A DNA stretch of 64,000 bases from Pelagicoccus sp. SDUM812002 (GTDB lineage Bacteria; Verrucomicrobiota; Verrucomicrobiia; Opitutales; Opitutaceae), in contig NZ_JARXHX010000015.1 of the NCBI RefSeq assembly GCF_031127835.1, positions 46,780 to 110,779 of the forward strand. The letters are read 5' to 3'. Below, piece after piece: positions 27,798 through 36,653 of the stretch (positions within the stretch are counted from its first letter, which is position 1; every line of letters starts with the position of its first letter). Both the position numbers and the translations under genes were made by a program. Under the pieces are notes generated by a model. That model ran no database searches, had not been told where the DNA came from, and saw nothing but the letters and a program-made list of their open reading frames with translations.

Positions 27798-29324
27798 TCA
27801 ATCCACAGCTTCCCAAACTGGTAGCTCCAAGCGCAGGCACATGATGTTGTCGGATCCACTATCGCACAGCGACAAGTGACCGTTCTGGGCCTTGGCGAAT
27901 TCCAGCGACAAGCTTAAGCCTAGACCTGTGCCATCGACAGAACGATTCCGAGCGGAATCGCCGCGTATGAAACGGTCGAAAAGCCTTTCCTTTAACTCAG
28001 CACTTACTGGTGCGCAGGAGTTTACAATCTCAACCGCGACGAACGTCGCGGTCCATTCCAGACGGACATTCACCTCTGAGTTGTCTGGCATACGGTATTT
28101 TAGAGCGTTTCCGATAAGGTTGTTCAAGATCTGACGGGTAAGGGTCTCGTCGCAAACCGTCTCGAACATTTCCCCGTGCGTCTTTAGTACCAAATCAGCG
28201 CCGGGGTTATCCTCGCGGGCTAGTTCCAAGATTTCCTGCACGAGCTTCTTCAAGTCAACGCGCTCCGACTGGATTTCCAGGGTACCGGCGTCCGCCTTGG
28301 CGAGGATTAAGAGCTTTCGAGTGATTGACTTTAAGCGATGCGTCTCCTCCAGCAGCCCGCCCAGTAAGCGCTGCGCATCGCTGCCATCCTCCGCTTGCTG
28401 AAGCGCCACTTCCAGCTGACCTTGCAAAATCGCTAGCGGCGTTTTGAGCTCGTGAGCCGCGTCTGCGCTAAATCGGGTCGCTTGAGTAAAACTCCCTTCG
28501 AGGCGCTCTAACATGCTGTTGAAGTGTTCGATCAGAGAAGCGAATTCGCTGTACTCGCCCTCACTGTCTAATCGCTCTCCGAGACGCTTCGCCGAGACTG
28601 AGGCAATCGTCTCGCTCAATTTTCGAACAGGAGAGATGGCCTTTGTAACGAATATCCAAATACAGCTAGCCATCGCGATCAAAGCCACAGGAAAGGCGAT
28701 GGCGAAAGCCTTCTGCATAAGAGCTGTGTCTTCCCTGGTTTTTTCGAAGTTGACCCCAACCAAAACATTATAGCCGGAATACTCTGCTACGGCTAATCTC
28801 CAGTGGCTGTTGTCCTGTGGGTTGACTTTACGAAAGAGGCGAACCTTCGGTTGACTCACATCAACCGGAGGACCACGATCAGGTTCTCGTCCGGCAAAAC
28901 CTCTTGAATTATTCGAAGAACCGCGTGGTCGGTCATCGAGGGTGTCGTACCGGCCCATCACTTCGGGTAGCTCATTCGTATCCGGAAACAAAGCACGGAG
29001 ATTACCCCAAGATTCGATTGTAAGTTCATTTGCAGCAGAGACCGTTAATCTGTCTGATAGCTCCTCTCTCCCATACACTGCGACAATCACGTCCGTGCCA
29101 AAACTTTCCTGTAGATCAGCTCTAGCAATCGGCCCGATCCGATCCCAAAAGCGTCGATGGCTAGGTGGTAGACTAACTCGTTCTACATAACGCTGTAACG
29201 CATCTTCGACTTGCTTCTCTTTCGCATGCTTGAAGGCCACGTTTCCCGCTATCCCGAAGCCAAGCATCACGACTCCAGCAATCACGGTGGTCCATAGGAT
29301 TATCCTGACGCGAAATGATTTCAT
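27798..29324 (-). CDS. Membrane sensor histidine kinase
   Basis: A 508-residue kinase with TM1 at about 8-30, a periplasmic sensor of about 175 residues, TM2 at about 206-227, HAMP, then HisKA with His291 in AAHELKTPLAILQG. The ATPase part has the N-box LIGNALKYR and a G-box VDGTGLGLSLSLEFAK. The start overlaps the stop of its regulator gene by 4 nt (ATGA), so the two are translated together. The periplasmic domain includes a Gly/Arg/Asp-rich stretch. The stimulus is unknown; a divergent EF-hand gene makes calcium or envelope stress an attractive guess. Confidence 0.92.
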   Translation of the reverse strand: MKSFRVRIILWTTVIAGVVMLGFGIAGNVAFKHAKEKQVEDALQRYVERVSLPPSHRRFWDRIGPIARADLQESFGTDVIVAVYGREELSDRLTVSAANELTIESWGNLRALFPDTNELPEVMGRYDTLDDRPRGSSNNSRGFAGREPDRGPPVDVSQPKVRLFRKVNPQDNSHWRLAVAEYSGYNVLVGVNFEKTREDTALMQKAFAIAFPVALIAMASCIWIFVTKAISPVRKLSETIASVSAKRLGERLDSEGEYSEFASLIEHFNSMLERLEGSFTQATRFSADAAHELKTPLAILQGQLEVALQQAEDGSDAQRLLGGLLEETHRLKSITRKLLILAKADAGTLEIQSERVDLKKLVQEILELAREDNPGADLVLKTHGEMFETVCDETLTRQILNNLIGNALKYRMPDNSEVNVRLEWTATFVAVEIVNSCAPVSAELKERLFDRFIRGDSARNRSVDGTGLGLSLSLEFAKAQNGHLSLCDSGSDNIMCLRLELPVWEAVD

Positions 29325-29992
29325 GCCTTTCGCATGCGGTATCCCGCTCCTCTAACAGTTTCGATTAGCGAGACTTCATGTCCTGCGTCTACCTTTTTTC
29401 GCAACCGCTGTATGCACACGTCCACTACATTTGTATTAGGATCAAAATCGTAGCCCCAAACGTGTTCCAGGATTTGGGTACGCGTTAGGACACGTCCGGG
29501 AGACCTCATCAAATACTCGAGCAAATTGAACTCTCTAGACGTCAAATCGATAGACTCTCCACCGCGCAGAACCTCGCGCGTGGTCATGTTCGCCGTCAAA
29601 TCTCCCACTTGCATTAAGCTAAGTGACTGACCACTTGAACGACGGTGTAGCGCTTGAATGCGAGCGACTAGTTCATCCAGATAGAACGGCTTCGTAAGGT
29701 AATCGTCAGCACCCAAGTTCAGTCCTTCCAGTCGCTCGTCGAGCTCTCCTCTAGCTGTCACCAAAATGACCGGAACGGTGTTACCAGATTTTCTGAGCGA
29801 CTTGAGAATACTCAGGCCATCCCGGCCCGGCAGCATGATATCGAGTACAACGACATCGTAGCTTTGCGTGCTGGCATGAACGAAGCCGTCATTTCCGTCC
29901 TCAGCCAACTCGACGACATAACCCTGCTCTTTCAAACCCTTGGCAACGAAGTCCGAGATCTTCTTTTCATCCTCAACCAGCAGCACCTTCAT
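29321..29992 (-). CDS. OmpR/PhoB-family response regulator
   Basis: A 223-residue DNA-binding regulator. The receiver domain has acidic residues VEDEKK, phospho-acceptor Asp51 in VVLDIMLPGRDG, and VTAR and KPF switch motifs. The C-terminal winged helix shows LTSREFNLLEYLMRSPGRVL and VDVCIQRLRKKVD. The ATG at 29992 is chosen; the in-frame start at 30007 adds five residues. It is upstream of and overlapping its kinase gene. The divergent region carries an inverted repeat that is a possible binding site. Confidence 0.94.
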   Translation of the reverse strand: MKVLLVEDEKKISDFVAKGLKEQGYVVELAEDGNDGFVHASTQSYDVVVLDIMLPGRDGLSILKSLRKSGNTVPVILVTARGELDERLEGLNLGADDYLTKPFYLDELVARIQALHRRSSGQSLSLMQVGDLTANMTTREVLRGGESIDLTSREFNLLEYLMRSPGRVLTRTQILEHVWGYDFDPNTNVVDVCIQRLRKKVDAGHEVSLIETVRGAGYRMRKA

Positions 29993-30038
29993 TTTCGCAC
30001 GATGCAAGAAAACCTAACCGCTATCAAGGTCGCTGTGC

Positions 30039-30054
30039 ATTACATTTTTGTAAT
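30039..30054. promoter_or_regulatory. Inverted repeat between regulator and EF-hand genes
   Basis: ATTACA-TTTT-TGTAAT lies about 47 bp upstream of the regulator start and 100 bp upstream of the EF-hand gene. It is a candidate operator for the OmpR-type regulator, from position only. Confidence 0.4.
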
Positions 30055-30154
30055 TGGGACAGTCATTAAAAGGTAATCCCCAACAGGTTAAATGGCTCTA
30101 TCAAATCGATCGGCAATCCATGTCGTCGGAATTCACAACCAAAAGGAGAAAAAC

Positions 30155-30595
30155 ATGAACGTAATGAATACACAACTACTTGCACTTGCTTTAGCCGGAA
30201 CAGCGACGCTGGTTTCGAATCTTTCAGCCCGTCCATACGGCCCGCCTCCACCTGATCCCGAAACGGTAGTGGTTGAGATGTTCACCGACTATGACGCCGA
30301 CGAAAGCAACACTTTGAATCAAGAGGAGTTGGTAGCGGCACTCACCGGCATTCGCGAAAAACATAGAGCTGCCCGACAAGCAGACAGGCCCCGAATGAGC
30401 CGCAATGGCCCTGAAAGCGAACCACCAGCTAATCGCCCCTCCAAGCCGGGAAATGGCAAGCGAAGAGGTCCGCCTCCCGCTGAAGAAATTGCTCCCGGTT
30501 TGATTTCGGATTTCGACGCCAGTGGGGACAGCGAACTCGACACCGAAGAATTGCTCGAAGCGATCAAGTTCATGCGCGAACGGGGTCGCCCCTGA
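30155..30595 (+). CDS. Exported EF-hand (calcium-binding) protein
   Basis: A 146-residue protein with a signal peptide (LLALALAGTATLVSNLSA) and two EF-hand loops: DYDADESNTLNQEE and DFDASGDSELDTEE. Both have the spacing D-x-D-x-[ESD]-x-[TE]-L-x-x-E expected for calcium binding. A Pro/Arg-rich linker separates them, and the second is followed by a helix. A good Shine-Dalgarno (AAAAGGAGAAAAAC) before ATG 30155 decides the start. It is divergent from an OmpR-type two-component system, a pairing seen in several bacteria in which the system responds to calcium or stress. Confidence 0.86.
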   Translation: MNVMNTQLLALALAGTATLVSNLSARPYGPPPPDPETVVVEMFTDYDADESNTLNQEELVAALTGIREKHRAARQADRPRMSRNGPESEPPANRPSKPGNGKRRGPPPAEEIAPGLISDFDASGDSELDTEELLEAIKFMRERGRP

Positions 30596-30715
30596 GCCGG
30601 AAGACGCAGCTTAAGTGGCTCTCCACGGCCTCCGATTTCGCTTTTCAGCAATCTTCGTACGGTTCGGGGCCGTAGTTTGGCGTAGAGAAGATATTACCAC
30701 GCGCAGCGCACACGA

Positions 30716-30748
30716 CGGGACCAGCTTCAGGCTGGGCCCGTTTGTGCG
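30716..30748 (+). terminator. Candidate rho-independent terminator
   Basis: CGGGACCAGC-TTCAG-GCTGGGCCCG followed by TTTGTG, about 120 nt after the EF-hand stop. The stem has internal mismatches and the T-tract is short. Confidence 0.35.
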
Positions 30749-30799
30749 TTATTCGCAATTGCCAAGCCAATCGCGCAAATCCTAGGCTCTCCGAACTGC

Positions 30800-31318
30800 A
30801 TGCTCAGCGAACGCGAACAGATCCTTTTCCGAAAAGCCCTCACTTATGCCAATGGCTACCGCGAACTCGGTATGTTCGACGATGCTTTGCACGAGCTTGC
30901 CTCTCTCGGCGTAGAATACTCTGCGATGACGGAATACCAGCAAATGCAGCTAGCCATTTTCATGGAAGCAAAACGATGGGAAGAGTCCCTACCGGTCGCG
31001 GGCACACTCGCCACCAATAACGCTTCCGATGCTGGCGCTTTCGTCAATCTCGCCTACGTTACTCGTAGAGCCCGTGGGATTGGCGAGGCATGGGCCATTC
31101 TCGAAAAAGCCTCCAAAAAATTCCCGAAGGAGGCCATCGTACACTACAATCTAGGCTGCTACGCCTGTTGTAGCAAAGATTTGGATACCGCAAAAGCCCA
31201 TTTGCTCACAGCATTCAGTTTGGACGAGAAGTACCTCGAGATGAGCTCTACCGACGAGGACCTCAAAACGTTGAGGGACTGGCTTGTAAAAATACCTCGC
31301 TCGAAAGAGTCGAAATAA
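30800..31318 (+). CDS. Small TPR protein
   Basis: A 172-residue helical protein without signal peptide. It has TPR-like helix pairs, for example ALTYANGYRELGMFDDALHE at the start, NLAYVTRRARGIGEAWAILE in the middle and VHYNLGCYACCSKDLDTAKA near the end, spaced about 34 residues apart as in tetratricopeptide repeats. It is probably a cytoplasmic adaptor; the partner is unknown. A Cys pair (YACCS) is present. It converges on dnaX, with 44 bp between the stops. Confidence 0.8.
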   Translation: MLSEREQILFRKALTYANGYRELGMFDDALHELASLGVEYSAMTEYQQMQLAIFMEAKRWEESLPVAGTLATNNASDAGAFVNLAYVTRRARGIGEAWAILEKASKKFPKEAIVHYNLGCYACCSKDLDTAKAHLLTAFSLDEKYLEMSSTDEDLKTLRDWLVKIPRSKESK

Positions 31319-31362
31319 GAAGCTCCGCGCTAGGCGTTCGACTACCAACCAACCGGCTCCAC

Positions 31363-31707
31363 CTATTTGATCTTTTTCGGATTGATGCGCTGCACCTTGT
31401 TCAGCTTGGCTCGGAAAAGCTCTTCCATGAGTACGCGTGTTTTCTCGGGAATACGTTGCTCTACCAATTCTAGCGGCGGCAACTCCTTCCCGTCATCGGG
31501 AATGATGTCCTCATCCAGTACCGGCATGGAACTTCCCAGTTCCTCCGCCAAGTCGAACTCGCTGGGCGCGTCGATAAAGTTGTCGTCGGCCTCCGTATCC
31601 TTGTACTCGAATGGGCTAGCTTCAGGAGCTGCGACCGGAGTCTTACGCTCTGGAGCGGGCGCGATTTCGGAGGTGACGTAGGGCTTACGCTCGGGAACCG
31701 TCAGTCG
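31363..31707 (-). CDS. dnaX: Predicted tau-specific C-terminal extension of DnaX (-1 frame)
   Basis: This open frame, -1 relative to dnaX, carries 114 residues after the A10 run and ends at TAG 31365-31363. It is entered only by frameshifting (or transcript slippage), giving a 494-residue tau-like DnaX against the 381-residue zero-frame form. It reads [20 protein letters not shown], then an acidic linker with [19 protein letters not shown], and a basic helical end with [16 protein letters not shown]. Tau tails in other bacteria bind DnaB and the alpha subunit; the same role is inferred here. An independent start at 31794 seems unlikely because that region is coding for DnaX in another frame. 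Confidence 0.6.
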   Translation of the reverse strand, partial: RLTVPERKPYVTSEIAPAPERKTPVAAPEASPFEYKDTEADDNFIDAPSEFDLAEELGSSMPVLDEDIIPDDGKELPPLELVEQRIPEKTRVLMEELFRAKLNKVQRINPKKIK

Positions 31708-32846
31708 TTTTTTTTTTCGTCGGAAGTCTCTGGCAAGCCTTCCGCGATACTCGAAAGTTCGCGAATCAAGCCATCGATCGCCCTTGCCCGGCATTCCTCA
31801 GAAGCCTTCAAGAGGGCGACCTCGAAATTGACCTTTTCGCTCAGCCCGAATTTTAGTCCGGATTCGCTCTGGCGAAGGCTGTCGAGCAAGCGGGTCAGCG
31901 ACTCCGTGCTCAGTTCCTCGCCGAGACTGGCGGTCTTGCCGCCGCCCCTTACGGCTTCCAAAAGCGCTTGGCGAACGCGGGCCTGCAGGTCGACGAGGGC
32001 ACGATAAAAGTCTTGTCCGGATGCGTCGAATTGGTCGCTCAGCTCGAGCAGGCGCGGGTGGTCTCCCACCGCGATTGACCGTGCGAGTTCGTTGATGTGC
32101 TCGCCGCTAACGAGTCCGTAGACTTGCAAGACATCGGGCTCAGTGATCTTGGTGCCACAAAAGGCGATCATCTGGTCAAGGATTGACTGCGAATCTCGCA
32201 TCCCGCCATCGGCAAGTCGAGCAACCGCCTTCAGGGCTTCTTCGTCCGCTTCGATGCCTTCGGTCCGGCAGATCAGGGCCAAGCGCTCACGAATGAGATC
32301 TTCCGGGATCGGCTTAAGATCGAAGCGTTGGCAGCGCGAAACGATGGTCGGCAATACCTTGTGCGCCTCCGTAGTCGCGAAAACGAACTTAACGTGCTCG
32401 GGCGGTTCTTCGAGAATCTTGAGCAAGGCGTTGAAGGCGCCGGTCGAAAGCATATGCACCTCGTCGATGATGTATACCTTGTACTTGCCTTGGCTAGGAG
32501 CGTACTGGGCGTCCTCCCGCAAAGCACGCACCTGCTCGACACCGTTATTGGAGGCACCGTCGATCTCCAGCACATCCATGCAGGTGCCGTTCATAATCGC
32601 CTTGCAGATTTCCGAGTCTTCAGGCGGCTCGGCGAGCGGTCCGCCCTCGCAATTGAGGCATTTGGCGAAAATACGTGCGGTAGTTGTTTTTCCAGTACCG
32701 CGGGGCCCCACAAAAAGGTAGGCGTGGGCGATGCGGTTTTGCTCGATCGCATTCTTCAGGGTACGGACCACATGATCCTGTCCTACGACCTCGTCGAACT
32801 TTTGCGGACGCCACTTGCGGGCGATAACCTGATAGCCTTGGCTCAT
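31701..32846 (-). CDS. dnaX: DNA polymerase III gamma/tau clamp-loader subunit (zero-frame gamma form)
   Basis: A 381-residue AAA+ clamp-loader subunit. Motifs: [15 protein letters not shown] at the N-terminus, Walker [14 protein letters not shown], zinc-finger-type Cys in [10 protein letters not shown] and (further on) [15 protein letters not shown], Walker [12 protein letters not shown], and SRC motif [13 protein letters not shown]. Domain III follows (about 235-360). The frame ends in EKKND at a TGA only six bases past a run of ten A, where the -1 frame is open for 114 codons. ATG 32846 is the family start; the earlier in-frame ATG at 32879 adds unconserved residues. The SRP RNA gene is upstream. 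Confidence 0.94.
   Translation of the reverse strand: MSQGYQVIARKWRPQKFDEVVGQDHVVRTLKNAIEQNRIAHAYLFVGPRGTGKTTTARIFAKCLNCEGGPLAEPPEDSEICKAIMNGTCMDVLEIDGASNNGVEQVRALREDAQYAPSQGKYKVYIIDEVHMLSTGAFNALLKILEEPPEHVKFVFATTEAHKVLPTIVSRCQRFDLKPIPEDLIRERLALICRTEGIEADEEALKAVARLADGGMRDSQSILDQMIAFCGTKITEPDVLQVYGLVSGEHINELARSIAVGDHPRLLELSDQFDASGQDFYRALVDLQARVRQALLEAVRGGGKTASLGEELSTESLTRLLDSLRQSESGLKFGLSEKVNFEVALLKASEECRARAIDGLIRELSSIAEGLPETSDEKKND
31707..31718 (-). other. Slippery A10 run, programmed frameshift or transcript slippage site in dnaX
   Basis: On the coding strand the sequence is GAA-AAA-AAA-AAC (A10 at 31717-31708). It contains the A-AAA-AAC heptamer in the zero frame, two codons before the TGA. 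A -1 shift enters the long open frame. The layout resembles E. coli dnaX (A-AAA-AAG) and Thermus dnaX (A9 transcriptional slippage). Confidence 0.7.
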
Positions 32847-32865
32847 TAAATGGGAAATGGATAAA

Positions 32866-32925
32866 GCGGCTTGTCCCAAGACGCCCAGGAGAAAAGGAAA
32901 GGTGGGGCGGCTTGTCCCAAGACGC
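32866..32925. repeat. 19-bp direct repeat between SRP RNA and dnaX
   Basis: GCGGCTTGTCCCAAGACGC occurs at 32866-32884 and again at 32907-32925, 41 bp apart. Each copy contains the small palindrome CTTG-TCC-CAAG-like core (CTTGTCCCAAG). Copy 1 begins 20 bp upstream of the dnaX ATG, and the pair fills the leader, so it may have a regulatory role or be a small tandem duplication. Confidence 0.7.
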
Positions 32926-32946
32926 AGACAAAAAAGGGAAAAAGGT

Positions 32947-33042
<96 letters not shown>

Positions 33043-33129
33043 GTTGGAGAAGCTCGACGGTCTGGGCGTCGGTTTCAACCCCTATTTTAACAAATTTCGC
33101 GTCTTCCTCTGGTGCGTCTCATAGCTCAC

Positions 33130-35715
33130 CTAATTCTCTGAATACTGAGCGAGTGCAGCGGGTCGCTTGCTGGGAGGCGAAGACACCACACGCGTCAAAT
33201 CAGCGGTCACGAACGGCATTCTCCAGCTTGAGGGAGTGGCCACGTAGATGGGTTCCCACTCCGGATTGAAGCGATCTTTGTAGGCTCGGAGTCCGCGGAA
33301 GCCATAAAAGTTCTCCCCGTGGTTGAAGACCAAATCCAGCACTTTGTGGGCGAGCGGAGCAGTGTTTCCGACAGTAATACCCGAGAGAGGAGCAACCCGA
33401 AGGTCGAAGAAGGTGAACGCCTCCTGCTTAGCCCAAAGAAGCAGCTCCACAAAAAGAAATTCCATTATACTCGGCGGAGCGGCGTTCGCGTATCGCATAA
33501 GATCGATCGAGAGCTCCTGAGGTTTCCGAGCCTCCCAAATGTTGGTGAAAGCCACGATCGCCCCTTCGACCCGCACGACCGCGATGCGGAAGTTCGCAAG
33601 GTAGGATTCATCAAAGTAACCCAGCGAGAACCCTTTCTCCTTCGCCTTCTTGGAAACCAACCATTCGTCGGAAATCTGCCGCAGGGTCTCCATTTCGAGC
33701 AACGCATCCTTTTGGCTAAGAATTTCGAAGGTGCAGCCTTTTTTGGACGCTCGCTTCAGACGCGAGCGCATACTCTGGCGCTTCGATCCCTCGAGGCTGA
33801 AATCCGCGATCCTCACCCGAGCGATTTCCCCTACTTTCACCGGCCGCAGCCCGACATCTACATAATTGAAAAGGTGGTCCTTGCTGGCTTGATAAAATAC
33901 CGGCTGTCCGCCGAACCGTGCCGCCGTCTCTTGAAAAGCGTTTATCAGGTCCTTGAACGCTCTCGCTTCGCCAACTGGATCTCCCATGGAAACCCAAGTC
34001 TTCCCGCTGATACTGAACATGATAAAAGCGGTCTCATCATCGTTGAAAAAGAAACGCTTATCACCCATGAGGGCGAGGTTTGCCGATGCGACTGGACTGT
34101 TCGCCAGCACCCGCTCGACGGCTTCCCGCTTCTTCCAAAAAGACTCTCCCGCGTCTGGGCGGGCCGTGTGAACGAGCTTGTAAAGCGCGAACAGGAGACT
34201 CAGCAAAGCGATTGCGAACGACGTGCGCAGAAAGCGTGGCTTCTCCGCATCGAACTCGAATTGCCACCAAGACTGAGTCTCGTAGGCCCCGTGGTGATAA
34301 ACGAAAAACCCGAGATATATCGAACTGGCAACGGCAAGGAGCACCGCCAATATCGATCCCGATTCCATATTGAGTTCCAGCAAGGAAGACTTCCGATAAA
34401 AATACCGCCGGCAAGGAGCCAGCACTGTCGCCATCACTGCCAGAACTGCGAACGCTCCGAATCCATCACCACGCAGTAGCGAGAGGGGCGCGCCAATACA
34501 GAGAACCAGTAAAGTCAGGTAGTAAGAGCTATCGATCTTTCTCTTGATCCCGTAAGCGAGGAAAAGCAGGGCCAGACCAATCAAACTCACCGCGAAGTGA
34601 GACAACTCGATCAAGGCCAGCGGCAGGATCTCCTCCAACCAGCTCATGTGCATCGAATTAGGTGGCAATGAACCGGCGAAAAGAAGCATGAGCCCGCCCA
34701 CGAAGATAAACGCTGACAAGACGCGCGGTGCGATGACGCTCAACCAACCTTGAGCCTTCTTGACTCCAGGTCCAGCTCGGCCTGCTACCGCTTTCCCTTC
34801 GAGCGCGGCGAAAAGTGAGCACGCTACCAACAGTGGCAGCAGGAAGTATATCGCTCGGTAGACAAGCAACGCCGCCATCAGCTCGTTGCTGTCAGCTGTC
34901 GTCGGCAGAAACAGCAGAAACACCGTTTCGAAGACGCCTATTCCCCCCGGCGTGCTGCTCACCAAGCCACCGAAAAAGGCGATACAGAAAATGCTGGTAA
35001 AGGCGAAGAAGCTCAGATTGTCGTCCGGAATCAGAAAGTATAGAGCCGTCGCCGCCGCGACCGTATCCGCTACAGTGATACTGATTTGACCCACCCCACT
35101 CTTCCAACTCGGCAACGAAAGAGTCCGGCCCTTGAATTTGATCCCGTTCGTCGAGAAACGGCAGGCAATCACATACGCTACGCCCGAGAGGACCATGAGG
35201 GCACCCATCGGTTTCACCAGAGCATCGGAAATGGGGTAAGTTCCGTCGAAGGAAACGTTCGACGCGCAAAGAGCTGCCCCTGCTAGCACGATAAGTCCTA
35301 GCCAAAAGCTGACAGAGGCGAATACGATCAGCTTTGCAATATCCTTAGCTTTGTATCCCCAACCTTGATACATCTTATAACGCACCGCGGACGAGCTCAC
35401 GATAGATAGCCCAACATTTAAACTCAGTACGTAACTGTAGAAAGCAACGAGCAATGTACGCTTCCAATTCTGGCGTTTGCCGATATAAGCCTGTCCTAGC
35501 CAATCGTAGCCACCCATCAGCACATAACTTACGGCCGTGAAGAAAATCGCCAGGCCGATGGCTCCTGCGGAGTACGATTTCACCGTCTCCAAAATGCTGC
35601 GGTAATCGAACTTCGAAAGATTCTGAAAAAGAAGATACATCAGCCCTGCGGCCAACAGGAACACCCCGAGCGTGACCACACGCTTCTTCCATGCTTTCGC
35701 AACCGTCTCGCTCAT
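33130..35715 (-). CDS. mprF: Bifunctional lysylphosphatidylglycerol flippase/synthetase MprF
   Basis: An 861-residue membrane protein. The N-terminal two thirds hold about 14 helices (flippase-like, with VSSTPGGIGVFETVFLL), and the C-terminal domain (about 555-850) is the tRNA-dependent aminoacyl transferase: NDDETAFIMFSISGKTWVSM, GDPVGEARAFKDL, FYQASKDHLFNYVDVGL, and near the end FYGFRGLRAYKDRFNPEWEP. MprF adds Lys or Ala to phosphatidylglycerol and moves it to the outer leaflet, lowering sensitivity to cationic peptides; the amino acid cannot be told here. Start ATG 35715 overlaps the hydrolase stop (ATGA); an earlier ATG at 35733 is less likely. Confidence 0.92.
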   Translation of the reverse strand: MSETVAKAWKKRVVTLGVFLLAAGLMYLLFQNLSKFDYRSILETVKSYSAGAIGLAIFFTAVSYVLMGGYDWLGQAYIGKRQNWKRTLLVAFYSYVLSLNVGLSIVSSSAVRYKMYQGWGYKAKDIAKLIVFASVSFWLGLIVLAGAALCASNVSFDGTYPISDALVKPMGALMVLSGVAYVIACRFSTNGIKFKGRTLSLPSWKSGVGQISITVADTVAAATALYFLIPDDNLSFFAFTSIFCIAFFGGLVSSTPGGIGVFETVFLLFLPTTADSNELMAALLVYRAIYFLLPLLVACSLFAALEGKAVAGRAGPGVKKAQGWLSVIAPRVLSAFIFVGGLMLLFAGSLPPNSMHMSWLEEILPLALIELSHFAVSLIGLALLFLAYGIKRKIDSSYYLTLLVLCIGAPLSLLRGDGFGAFAVLAVMATVLAPCRRYFYRKSSLLELNMESGSILAVLLAVASSIYLGFFVYHHGAYETQSWWQFEFDAEKPRFLRTSFAIALLSLLFALYKLVHTARPDAGESFWKKREAVERVLANSPVASANLALMGDKRFFFNDDETAFIMFSISGKTWVSMGDPVGEARAFKDLINAFQETAARFGGQPVFYQASKDHLFNYVDVGLRPVKVGEIARVRIADFSLEGSKRQSMRSRLKRASKKGCTFEILSQKDALLEMETLRQISDEWLVSKKAKEKGFSLGYFDESYLANFRIAVVRVEGAIVAFTNIWEARKPQELSIDLMRYANAAPPSIMEFLFVELLLWAKQEAFTFFDLRVAPLSGITVGNTAPLAHKVLDLVFNHGENFYGFRGLRAYKDRFNPEWEPIYVATPSSWRMPFVTADLTRVVSSPPSKRPAALAQYSEN

Positions 35716-36539
35716 TGAAAATTCCCTTTCCATTCGGAAATACGTTTAAAGGTACTCTCGATTTGGTCGCTGACCAAAGCTGGATACGCTTGCGGAAGGT
35801 CATGTCCACCGGCTGGCACTTTGACTAGCTTCACTTGATGGTCCGCGAGCCTATCGTTAATGTATTTGGAATTTGATGACGGTATTAGAGTATCCTTCTC
35901 CCCATGGATTAATGTAACCGGAAATTCGACACGGTCCCAAACGCCATCAAGCCGCGAAAGGTTTCGCCTGACCGTGGTCATTTCTTTGGCAGATTGCAGG
36001 TACCGTTTCGGAACGAGTTGCGATACCAAAGGCAAGAGCGCGAGCCGATGGTACCAGCGAGATTGCCTTTCAGCCGGGTTCAAGACCCCAGATACGAGAA
36101 CCAGCCCCGATACCCCACCGCCAGGAGCGAGTCGTTCCGCCAATCCCAGAGCCAAAGCCGCTCCGTAAGAATGTCCAACAACGAGCAACTCCCTACCCTT
36201 CTTTAAATCGGGCAGCAGGATATCTTCGAAACAGCTCATTTGCTCGTCCCAGGATTCTCCAGCAGACCAGGAGCCATTCAAGCCGAAGCCGGGGCGATCA
36301 AGGGAGATGATCCGGCACTCGTTTTCGCTTTCCGAGACAGCTTCCCAAACAGGCTGCCAATCGGAAGCTTCACCCGGAGTTCCGTGAATTAAAAAAGCGA
36401 TCCGGTTGGCGGCGGGATTTCCCAATGTCAAGGAGTGGATTCGCGCTCGACCCGCACGCTCCGCCGAAAGGACCGGCGTTGGAAGTAGCGCCGCCTTCGA
36501 TTTACTGTGATTCGGGGCAGATTCGATCGGTTGGTTCAT
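35712..36539 (-). CDS. Alpha/beta hydrolase fold protein
   Basis: A 275-residue hydrolase: oxyanion region FLIHGTPGEASDW, nucleophile elbow VVGHSYGAALALG with Ser, acid in HGEKDTLIPS and His in AGGHDLPQAY. There is no signal peptide, so it is probably cytoplasmic. It overlaps mprF by 4 nt and must be co-translated with it. Hydrolases beside MprF (for example VirJ or AcvB in other bacteria) can cleave aminoacyl-PG, but this protein is not clearly of that family; a lipid-linked role is inferred from the operon only. Confidence 0.85.
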   Translation of the reverse strand: MNQPIESAPNHSKSKAALLPTPVLSAERAGRARIHSLTLGNPAANRIAFLIHGTPGEASDWQPVWEAVSESENECRIISLDRPGFGLNGSWSAGESWDEQMSCFEDILLPDLKKGRELLVVGHSYGAALALGLAERLAPGGGVSGLVLVSGVLNPAERQSRWYHRLALLPLVSQLVPKRYLQSAKEMTTVRRNLSRLDGVWDRVEFPVTLIHGEKDTLIPSSNSKYINDRLADHQVKLVKVPAGGHDLPQAYPALVSDQIESTFKRISEWKGNFQ

Positions 36540-36555
36540 CGAGTGAGTAATACTA

Positions 36556-36580
36556 CTCTATTTCTAACTACTAAATAGAG
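36556..36580. repeat. AT-rich inverted repeat upstream of the hydrolase-mprF operon
   Basis: CTCTATTT-N9-AAATAGAG, 17 bp upstream of the hydrolase start (36539). Candidate operator or leader hairpin for the hydrolase-mprF transcript, or a weak terminator for nothing upstream; no T-tract follows. Confidence 0.35.
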
Positions 36581-36653
36581 CCATTACCTTATCGGACCGA
36601 GGCGCTTACCTTTGGAGTCGGAAGTGCCGAAGTCTGGATGATTCTCCAACTTT

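Noticed and set aside
31710..31794. Independent ORF starting at 31794 for the tau extension
   Set aside because: The first 28 codons lie in dnaX coding sequence in another frame; frameshift entry at the A10 run explains the frame better.
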